The position numbers and the translations under genes are program-made. From positions 1-15,571 of the forward strand of contig NZ_JYJG01000465.1 of NCBI RefSeq assembly GCF_000955955.1: a DNA stretch of 15,571 bases, given 5' to 3'. Position 1 is the stretch's first letter; the number at the start of each line of letters is the position of its first letter. The notes beneath the pieces were generated by a model. The model saw nothing but the letters and a program-made list of their open reading frames with translations. It did not search any database and was not told where the DNA came from. This DNA is from Lentzea aerocolonigenes (GTDB lineage: Bacteria; Actinomycetota; Actinomycetes; Mycobacteriales; Pseudonocardiaceae). This document shows, one piece after another, positions 1 to 6,594 of the stretch.

Positions 1-950
1 TCCACGACGACCACAATGTGCCGTCCTTCACGACGAGCGAGCCGTTCTCGCGCAGTACGCCGATGCGGCCCGCGGCCAGTTCGATGTCCTTGGCACCGTT
101 CATCTGACCGACCCAGCCCGCGTACAGGTCGCCTTCCTTGACCGTGACCTCACCACTGTCGAGCACGACGCCGATGCGGTTGGGGGTCAGGTCGAAGTCC
201 TTGACGTTGCCGGTCTGCTCCGTCCAGCCCGCCCACAGGCTGCCGTCCTTCACGGCCAGTGAACCGTCCAGCCGCAACACACCGATCCTGTTGCCCACCA
301 GGTGGAAGTCCTTCGCGCCACTCGCCTGGGTGGTCCACCCGGCGTACAGGTCGCCCTCCTTGACCATGACGTCACCGCCGGTGGTCAGCACACCGATGCG
401 GTTGCCGTCGATCTCGAACTTCGCGACGCCACCCAGCTGCGTCGTCCAGCCCGACCACAGATTTCCTTCCTTCACCGACAGCGTGCCGTTGGCCAAGACG
501 CCGATCCGGCCGATGCGCGGCTCCAGGTACGGCTTGGCCGCCTCCCGTGCCACCGGCAGCCAGTCGCGGTAGCGCTGCGTGCCGTAGCTCGCCTTCCACT
601 TCGGCAGCCACCTCTCGCCCTGAGCCTCGTACATGCCGCGCGCGACCTCGGCATTGCAGGCCGGGTTCAGGTAGCAGCTGTTGCGGCTGCCGTCGAGCGA
701 GGAGATCTGGTACAGGCCCTGGTCGAGCTGGCCGTTCTCGTCGCGGTGGGTCGCGTCCGGCCGGCAGTGCGACTCGGTCATACCGACCGCGATCGCCTCG
801 ACCAGCGCCTCGCCGGTGAAGCCCGCCTGGTCGGCGTGGTAGGCGCAGCCCTCCGGACCACTGGCCGGCTCGGCCAGCGCGACCGGGGCGGTGAGGGCGG
901 TCAGCGACAGGACCGCCACGGCGATCAGTGCGCACAGACGTCTGGACATG
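1..950 (-). CDS. Secreted lysozyme/transglycosylase-like protein with 37-residue repeats (3' end outside window)
   Basis: The frame is open from an ATG at 950 to the left edge (316 codons seen, no stop), so the gene is partial. A good ribosome site, GGGGAG, lies at 960-965. Residues 1-26 form a signal peptide (basic MSRR, hydrophobic core, ALA cleavage site). Residues about 33-140 look like a lysozyme/SLT-type fold: a Glu in the MTESHC stretch (E59) is the likely catalytic acid, followed by GLYQIS (78-83) and SCYLNPACNA with two Cys that could pair. From residue 148 a repeat starts at 148, 184, 221, 258 and 295, with pattern RIGVL..G.L.VK(E/D)G.L(W/Y).GW; this resembles tectonin-like beta-propeller blades. 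The role would be cell-wall cleavage outside the cell, with the repeats binding glycan or wall. It is divergent from the AfsR-like regulator. The enzyme class is inferred from motifs only. Confidence 0.75.
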
Positions 951-959
951 AGTGCCGGT

Positions 960-965
960 CTCCCC
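960..965 (-). promoter_or_regulatory. Ribosome binding site of the lysozyme-like gene
   Basis: GGGGAG on the minus strand, 9 bases before the ATG at 950. It fixes that start, which is also the one giving a complete signal peptide. Confidence 0.6.
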
Positions 966-976
966 AGTTGAGATGC

Positions 977-1037
977 GGTTTCAGGTGCTGTGGAAAACCT
1001 AAACGCCCCACCTGCACGAAACCTGGACGGCTAAGGT
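977..1037 (+). promoter_or_regulatory. Divergent control region with SARP-like direct repeats and a dyad
   Basis: Two heptamers, ACCTGCA (1010-1016) and ACCTGGA (1021-1027), lie 11 bases apart start to start, the spacing typical of SARP boxes; a related ACCTAAA lies at 997-1003. TAAGGT at 1032-1037 could be a -10 element, which would place transcription start close to the ATG at 1048 (leaderless). An imperfect dyad also spans the region: GGTTT/CAGGTG (977-987) against CACCTG (1009-1014)/AAACC (1019-1023). Self-control of the regulator, or control of the divergent lysozyme-like gene, is inference. Confidence 0.35.
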
Positions 1038-1047
1038 GTCGATCGTC

Positions 1048-3933
1048 ATGGAGATCGGAATCCTGGGGTCGGTCGAGATCTGGCACGACGGGGAGCGGCT
1101 GGCCGCGGGCGCTCCTCAGCAACGCTGCGTGCTCGCCGTTCTCGCTCTCAACGCCGGCCAGGGCGTGTCCGTCGAACGGCTCGCCGAGGCGTTGTGGGGT
1201 GAGAAACAGCCGGGCGACTGGCGCGGTCTCGTGCACGGTTACGTCTCGCGGTTGCGCAAGATCCTCAAGCCCGCCGGGCTCGGCATCGTGCGGCGCTCAC
1301 CCGGCTACGCGCTGGACGCCGAGATCGACCTGCACGTGTTCCGCCGGCTCGTCGCGGAGGCCAGGGGATCGGACCATCCGGCGTCCGGGCTCTTCAAAGC
1401 GCTCGCCCTGTGGCGGGGCACGCCGTTCGACGGGGTCGCCGGGTCCTCCGTGGTCGACCGGCTGCGCGATGGCCTGGTGCAGGAACACCTGGGTGTCACC
1501 GAGGAGTGGGTCGAGCGCGAGCTGGAGCTCGGCCGGCACCGCGAGGTCGTCGGTGACCTGATCACGCTCTGCGCCGCGCACCCGTACCAGGAGCGGCTCG
1601 TCGGGCTGCTGATGCTCGCGCTGCACCGCAGCGGCAGGCAGGCGGAGGCGTTGCGCCGCTACGACGAGTGCCGCCGGTTGCTGGCCGAGGACCTGGGCAT
1701 CGATCCTGGGCACGAGCTGAAGTCGTTGTACGAGCGGATCCTGCGCTCTGATCCGGGCCTGGGCCTGAGCGTCGCCGAACCCGCGCCCGCACCCGGACCG
1801 GCTCCGGTCGCCGAGACGAGGGCACCCGACTCGCTCCCGTTCGACCTGCCCGACTTCACCGGCCGGGTGGACGAGCTGGCTCGGTTGCTGGACACCGGCG
1901 GCGGGATCATCTCGATCGACGGCATGGCCGGTGTCGGCAAGACCGCGCTGGCCGTCCGGGCGGGCCACGAGCTCGCGGACCGATTCCCGGACGGCCGGCT
2001 CTTCGTCGACCTCCACGGCTTCACCCCGTCCCGCGAGCCCGTCCAGCCGCACGCCGCGCTGGGCGTGCTGCTGCGGTCGATCGGCGTCAGCTCGCAGGAG
2101 ATCCCCGCCGACGTCGACGAACGCGTCGTCGAGTGGCGCACCGCGATGGCGGGCCGCAAAGCGCTGGTGATCCTGGACAACGTCGTGGACGCGGCCCAGG
2201 TGCGGCCGCTGGTGCCCGGTTCGCCCGGCTGCGCGGTCATCGTCACCAGCAGGCGCCGACTGCCCAATTTGGACGGTGCGGTGCCTCTCTCGCTGGAGGT
2301 GCTGCCACCGGACGACGCCGAGCTGCTGTTCCGCCGGGTCGTCGGTGAGGACCGCGGCGAAGGAGCCGCCGAGCTCGTCGCACTGTGCGGGTACCTGCCG
2401 CTGGCCGTGCGGATCGCGGGTGCCCGGTTGCGGCACCGTCCCAGGTGGACGGTCGCGGATCTGGTCGAGCGGCTGCGCACCGAGCAGCAACGATTATCCG
2501 AGCTGGCGATGGACGACCGCGACGTCGCGGCTGCGTTCGCGTTGTCCTACGCGTACCTGGAAACCGAGCAGCAGCAGGCGTTCCGGCTGCTGGGCGCGCA
2601 CCCCGGCGTGGACATCGACGCGCACGCGGCCGCGGCGTTGCTCGGCGTCAAGCGCTTCGCCGCCGAGGACCTGCTGGAGGACCTGCTCGACCACCATCTG
2701 CTCGAGCAGCGCGAACGTGACCGGTTCCGGCTGCACGACCTGTTGCGCGAGCACGCCCTGAGCCTGGTCTCCGACACCGACCGGCGTGCGGAGGCCGACG
2801 CACGCCTGCTCGACTACTACCTCGCCGTCGCCGACCGCGCCGCCGACGCGTTGCAGCCGGGCAGAAGACGCTCCGAACCGGAGATCGCGCACCCGCCGGC
2901 GTCGATGCCGGACGTGTTCACGTTGCCCACGGCTCTGGCGTGGTTCACCGGCGAGCACCGCAACCTCATCGCGGCCGGCGCCCACGCGGTGCGCATCGGG
3001 TCCGACCGGCACGTGCGCGACCTGCCCCGTCACCTCGGCCACTTCCTGATGATCACGCACCGCATCGACGAGCTCGTGGTGCTGCAGGAAGCCGGACTCG
3101 AAGCGGTGCGACGACTGGGCGACACGCGCGCGCAGGCCGTGAACCTCTCGCAGGTCACGCTCACGCACTACATGGCGTGCCGCTACCGCGAGGCAATGAC
3201 GTACGCGACGCAGAACCTGGACCTGGCCCGCGAGCTGGACGACCAGGTGGGCGAGGCATACGCGCTCGCCATCAAAGGCATGCTGCACCAACGACTCGGC
3301 GACTACTCGCTGGCGTTCGAGTCCACTCGGCTCGCCGCGGACCTCTACGCCGCCGACGGGAACTCCCGCATCCTGGCGATCTGCGTCGGCAACCTCGGCC
3401 GCATCGCGCTGGCCGTCGGCGACCTCGACACGGCGTGGACGCACCTGAGCAAAGCCTTGGCGCAGAGCAGGGAGATCGCCGAACGCAGCGAGGAGGCGTC
3501 CGTCCTCTCCGGACTGGGCGCGACGCTGAGCAGGCAGGGTGAGCACGAACAGGCGTTGCGGTCGCTCTACGAGGGCCTGGAACTCGCGCGCGAGGTGGGC
3601 AACACCGACTATACCGTGCGCGGCCGGATCAAGCTCGCCGCCGGTCATCGCAGGGCCGGTCACCTGGACCGCGCGCTGGCAGTCGCGTCCGAGGTGGTGG
3701 AGGACCTGCGGCGCGGCTCGCTGGTCGATCACCTGGCGAGCGCGTGGAACGTGCTGGGTTCGGTGCAGCGGGAGCTGGGTTCCGCCGACGCCGAGGCCTC
3801 GTTCGGACATGCTTTGGAGCTGGCACAACGCATCGGCTACCGGATCGAGCTGGCGCACGCGCTGCGCGGACTGGGCCGGGGCGACGAAGCCACGTCGCAC
3901 TACCGCGAGATGGGTGTGCGGTTGCCGGGCTGA
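1048..3933 (+). CDS. AfsR/SARP-family regulator: winged helix, BTAD, NB-ARC, TPR
   Basis: A protein of 961 residues from the ATG at 1048. A GTG at 1036 in frame would add four residues, but it overlaps a likely -10 element, and MEIGILGSVEI is the usual start of this family. Domains: OmpR-like winged helix about 1-90 (GYVSRLRKIL recognition helix region, SPGYAL wing), BTAD about 95-240, FTGR linker near 267, NB-ARC with Walker A GMAGVGKTAL from 292, Walker B LVILDN near 373-378, YLPLAV near 448, an MHD-like LHDLLREHA near 562, then TPR-like helices to the C-terminus. Family role: nucleotide-switched transcriptional activator, often of secondary metabolism or development. A TTA codon at 2494-2496 (Leu 483) makes full translation dependent on the rare leucyl tRNA (bldA type). 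It is divergent from the lysozyme-like gene and convergent with the M4 protease. The ligand is unknown. Confidence 0.9.
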   Translation: MEIGILGSVEIWHDGERLAAGAPQQRCVLAVLALNAGQGVSVERLAEALWGEKQPGDWRGLVHGYVSRLRKILKPAGLGIVRRSPGYALDAEIDLHVFRRLVAEARGSDHPASGLFKALALWRGTPFDGVAGSSVVDRLRDGLVQEHLGVTEEWVERELELGRHREVVGDLITLCAAHPYQERLVGLLMLALHRSGRQAEALRRYDECRRLLAEDLGIDPGHELKSLYERILRSDPGLGLSVAEPAPAPGPAPVAETRAPDSLPFDLPDFTGRVDELARLLDTGGGIISIDGMAGVGKTALAVRAGHELADRFPDGRLFVDLHGFTPSREPVQPHAALGVLLRSIGVSSQEIPADVDERVVEWRTAMAGRKALVILDNVVDAAQVRPLVPGSPGCAVIVTSRRRLPNLDGAVPLSLEVLPPDDAELLFRRVVGEDRGEGAAELVALCGYLPLAVRIAGARLRHRPRWTVADLVERLRTEQQRLSELAMDDRDVAAAFALSYAYLETEQQQAFRLLGAHPGVDIDAHAAAALLGVKRFAAEDLLEDLLDHHLLEQRERDRFRLHDLLREHALSLVSDTDRRAEADARLLDYYLAVADRAADALQPGRRRSEPEIAHPPASMPDVFTLPTALAWFTGEHRNLIAAGAHAVRIGSDRHVRDLPRHLGHFLMITHRIDELVVLQEAGLEAVRRLGDTRAQAVNLSQVTLTHYMACRYREAMTYATQNLDLARELDDQVGEAYALAIKGMLHQRLGDYSLAFESTRLAADLYAADGNSRILAICVGNLGRIALAVGDLDTAWTHLSKALAQSREIAERSEEASVLSGLGATLSRQGEHEQALRSLYEGLELAREVGNTDYTVRGRIKLAAGHRRAGHLDRALAVASEVVEDLRRGSLVDHLASAWNVLGSVQRELGSADAEASFGHALELAQRIGYRIELAHALRGLGRGDEATSHYREMGVRLPG

Positions 3934-3957
3934 ACTTCCAGCGCCCGGCAACCGCAC
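3916..3957. terminator. Bidirectional terminator-like hairpin between convergent genes
   Basis: A perfect 15-bp inverted repeat: arms 3916-3930 and 3943-3957, loop of 12 bases. The left arm is the last five codons of the regulator and its stop codon falls in the loop; the right arm lies just past the stop of the M4 protease. There is no T-run, which is common for actinobacterial terminators. Confidence 0.7.
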
Positions 3958-3963
3958 TCCTCA

Positions 3964-6234
3964 TCAGCTGAGCGTCACCGCCGTGTCGTCGACGACGAAC
4001 GACGTCTGCAGCGAGGCGTCTTCAGTGCCGTTGAACTTCAGCGTCACGGTCTGCCCCGCGAACGAGGACAGGTCGAACGTCTTCAGCACGTAGCCGGACG
4101 CCGCGTTCGTGTTCGAGAACGAACCGAGCGTGGTGCTGCCGGCCGTGACCGTCAGCTTGTCGTAGACGGTGCTGCCGGTCTCACTCGTGTCGATGTGCAG
4201 GTAGAACGTGAGCGAGGCCTTGCAGCCGGCGGGGATCGTCACCGACTGGGACAGCGAGTCGGTGTGCGACGAGCCGTAGCCGTTCATCCACGACGACCAG
4301 GTGCCGCCGTGCGCGGGCTCCTGCGTGCCGTGCTGGCCGATGACGCCGGAGGTCGCCGTCCAGGAAGCGCTGCCCGACTCGAAGCCCGGGTTGGCGAGCT
4401 TTTGGCCGGAGCAGTTGCCGCCACCCGTGCCGACGGTCCAGCTGAACGACGCGGTGCCGCTCTTGTTGGCGCTGTCCGTCGCGGTCACCGTCACGTTCGA
4501 CGTGGCGGCGGTGGTCGGGGTGCCGGAAATGGTGCCGTTGCTGGAGTTGATGGACAGCCCGGCGGGCAGCCCGGTGGCGGACCACGTGTACGGCGCGGTG
4601 CCGCCGCTCGCCGACAGCGGCAGGCTCACCGCGGTGCCGACGGTGCTGGACTGGTTACCGGGGTTGCTGACGGTGACCGTGCCGGTCGCGCTGCACGTCG
4701 GGTCAGCGGACTGCGCGGGCACGCTGACCGCGTCCCAGGCGGCCTTGACCGTGTTGAACTCCGCGCAGCTGCCGGGGTAGAGGTTCTTGGCCGCGGTCAG
4801 CGTCCACGTGCGGTACTTGAGGTAGGAGCTGCCGGAGGTCTTGAGCAGCATGGCGTTGTAGAAGATCTTGAGCGCCTTCTCGGTGCCCAGGCCGGTGATC
4901 GACGTGTTGTTGCACGTGGTGCTCGTCGGCTGGCCGTTGGTCGGGTTCGTGCCCTGCGCGAGCAGGTAGAACCAGTGGTTGCCGGGCCCGGCGGCCGCGT
5001 GGACCTCGGTGCTCGGGATCGAGCTGCTGTAGCAGTTCGCGTGGTTCTTCGCGGCGGGGTTGTACATGTTGCGGATCGGGCCGCTGCCGACCAGGTTGAT
5101 CGTCTCGCCGACGAGGAAGTCGGGCGTGTCGTAAGGCGACGGCTCGTTGGCGAACCACTCGGTGGAGGCGCCGAAGACGTCCGCGACGAACTCCTGCGTG
5201 CCCGCACCGGAAATACCACCCGGCGTGTGGTCGTCGATGCCGTGGCCGAGCTCGTGCGCCACGACGTCGAGCGAACCGATCCACTGGCCCGCGGTGTTCT
5301 TGCCGATCTGCACCTGGCTGCCGTCGTAGTAGGCGTTCTGGTCGTTCAGGCCGACGCGCATCGGCCAGCCGCCGCCGTTGCCGTCGAACCCGTTGCGGCC
5401 CAGCCACTGCGTGAGCATCTTGGACTCGGTCTGCGCCGCGAACAGCACGTCGACGCACCCGGTCTCGCGGTTGGTCGCGGTGCCGTTGCCCCAGGTGTCG
5501 CTGGACTTGGTGAACGTCGTGTTGTTCGCCGCGTCCTGGCAGCTGACGTTGGTGAGGTTCGGGTCCTTCATCGAGAACGTCGACCCGGACTGCGTGGTGG
5601 CGAGGGGGACGGAAGGACCGTTCCACCCGCTGTTGCCGGTGCCGTGCAGCACGCGCTCCTGCGTGTGCAGCACCTTGCCGTTCGCCGCGTCCACGATCAC
5701 GTCGAGCTTGCTCGGGCCCTCGGAGTCCCGGCCGACGACCGAGACCTTCCAAGCGAGCTTCGGCGTGGAGTCGAGCGCGAAGACGACCTGTTCCGCGGCG
5801 CCGACGCTGTCCACAGTGGACATGGCGGTCTTCGCGGTGGCCTCGGCCTGAGCCTTGGTGGTGGACGCCTTGGCGTCGGCGATGTCGATCGTCGAACTCT
5901 GGCCGACCGACGTCTGCAGAACCTGCCCGGTGGAGTTGGTGACGACGACGAAGTCACCACCCACCACCTGCATCCCCTTGTAGGTCCGCTCGTAGGGGAC
6001 GTACTTGAGGCCGTTCGTGGACGAGATGGTGTTGTGCCGGATGAACGCGTCGTTCTGGCTCACGTGCAGCTGGGCGGGCCGGCTGTCGACGAGGCTCGCG
6101 GCCGCGTCCACCGCCATCGCCTCGGCGGTCTGGCTCGGCTGGGGCTGCGGGGCCGCGTGCGCGCCCGTCTGGGTGAGCACGGCAGCGACCAGCGATCCGG
6201 CCGCGGCCAGCACGAAACTACGTCTCGCTTGCAT
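3964..6234 (-). CDS. Secreted M4 (thermolysin-like) metalloprotease with Ig-like and C-terminal accessory domains
   Basis: A protein of 756 residues. Signal peptide 1-27 (MQARR, hydrophobic core, AHA cleavage). The propeptide comprises an FTP-like part about 55-105 and a PepSY-like part about 115-190. The M4 catalytic domain is about 200-512: HELGH at 327-331 gives zinc ligands H327 and H331 with catalytic E328; EFVAD (348-352) supplies the third ligand E348; EVHAAAG holds H412, the likely equivalent of thermolysin His231. All key residues are present, so it should be active after removal of the propeptide. Residues about 518-602 form a putative Ig (He_PIG) domain (GLPAGLSI, GTISGTP). Residues 607-756 form a beta-rich jelly-roll-like domain starting NCSGQKLANPGFESG, of the sort attached to many actinomycete exoenzymes. 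Role: extracellular protein breakdown. Confidence 0.93.
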   Translation of the reverse strand: MQARRSFVLAAAGSLVAAVLTQTGAHAAPQPQPSQTAEAMAVDAAASLVDSRPAQLHVSQNDAFIRHNTISSTNGLKYVPYERTYKGMQVVGGDFVVVTNSTGQVLQTSVGQSSTIDIADAKASTTKAQAEATAKTAMSTVDSVGAAEQVVFALDSTPKLAWKVSVVGRDSEGPSKLDVIVDAANGKVLHTQERVLHGTGNSGWNGPSVPLATTQSGSTFSMKDPNLTNVSCQDAANNTTFTKSSDTWGNGTATNRETGCVDVLFAAQTESKMLTQWLGRNGFDGNGGGWPMRVGLNDQNAYYDGSQVQIGKNTAGQWIGSLDVVAHELGHGIDDHTPGGISGAGTQEFVADVFGASTEWFANEPSPYDTPDFLVGETINLVGSGPIRNMYNPAAKNHANCYSSSIPSTEVHAAAGPGNHWFYLLAQGTNPTNGQPTSTTCNNTSITGLGTEKALKIFYNAMLLKTSGSSYLKYRTWTLTAAKNLYPGSCAEFNTVKAAWDAVSVPAQSADPTCSATGTVTVSNPGNQSSTVGTAVSLPLSASGGTAPYTWSATGLPAGLSINSSNGTISGTPTTAATSNVTVTATDSANKSGTASFSWTVGTGGGNCSGQKLANPGFESGSASWTATSGVIGQHGTQEPAHGGTWSSWMNGYGSSHTDSLSQSVTIPAGCKASLTFYLHIDTSETGSTVYDKLTVTAGSTTLGSFSNTNAASGYVLKTFDLSSFAGQTVTLKFNGTEDASLQTSFVVDDTAVTLS

Positions 6235-6238
6235 TGTT

Positions 6239-6244
6239 CTCCTC
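6239..6244 (-). promoter_or_regulatory. Ribosome binding site of the M4 protease
   Basis: GAGGAG on the minus strand, four bases before the ATG at 6234. It fixes the start, which is followed at once by a signal peptide. Confidence 0.7.
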
Positions 6245-6348
6245 GTTGCAGGGCGAACCGACCGGCTCCGCGGTTGCAGGGGGAGCCGGACGTTCGTCGA
6301 GGTGAATGTGTTGGCGGAGCACGAGAAGGATCTGTTGCCGCACGATCG

Positions 6349-6377
6349 TTAACAAGTACTAACTTATTCACACTCAA
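6349..6377 (-). promoter_or_regulatory. Possible promoter of the M4 protease
   Basis: On the minus strand, TTGAGT (6377-6372), 17 bases, then TGTTAA (6354-6349), in the most AT-rich patch of the window. It would give a 5' leader of about 107 bases. GTTA/TAAC repeats flank the -10 element and could be an operator. Weak match; inference. Confidence 0.3.
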
Positions 6378-6406
6378 CTATTTGTGGCGCATTTGTAGGC
6401 TTGCGG

Positions 6407-6426
6407 CCCGACATTCCTTTGTCGGG
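6407..6426. repeat. Perfect 7-bp inverted repeat upstream of the NLR-like gene
   Basis: CCCGACA (6407-6413), six bases, TGTCGGG (6420-6426). It could be an operator or a hairpin. It lies about 170 bases before the preferred start of the plus-strand gene. Confidence 0.45.
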
Positions 6427-6594
6427 TGAATGGTCGTTTTGTCCAGGGATGTACCGCATGTCGCCCGGTCACGTCCGGTGAACGGACAAGATCCACGCGC
6501 GTGTTGGTCGTCACGGGTGGTTTTGACCAGCTTTGCGTGCAAAACGCCGTACGGTCGTCTTGTTGCGCAGGTGCGAGTGCACAGCGGGGGTGCC

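Larger units (their letters stand above)
6235..6594. other. Divergent intergenic region between the M4 protease and the NLR-like gene
   Basis: About 360 bases. An in-frame ATG at 6430 would extend the plus-strand gene by 55 residues, but the added part has poor composition and no ribosome site. The stretch holds the M4 promoter candidate, a 7-bp hairpin (6407-6426), a small dyad GTCCG/CGGAC (6473-6487), a GTTTTG/CAAAAC dyad (6520-6545) and a TTGACC (6523-6528) that might be a -35 element for the plus-strand gene; no well-spaced -10 was found. Confidence 0.5.

Noticed and set aside
2494..3957. Long minus-strand open frame opposite the first AfsR-like gene
   Set aside because: No motif and no ribosome site; the plus strand encodes TPR-like helices with good codon use throughout.
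4195..6429. Very long plus-strand open frame opposite the M4 protease
   Set aside because: The minus strand encodes a clear protease with signal peptide and HELGH; the plus frame is Arg/Gly/Ala-rich with no motif, a usual shadow in GC-rich DNA.
6430..6594. N-terminal extension of the NLR-like protein from the ATG at 6430
   Set aside because: Added residues have poor composition, no ribosome site is present, and related proteins begin just before the SG.V.G..VQAG motif.
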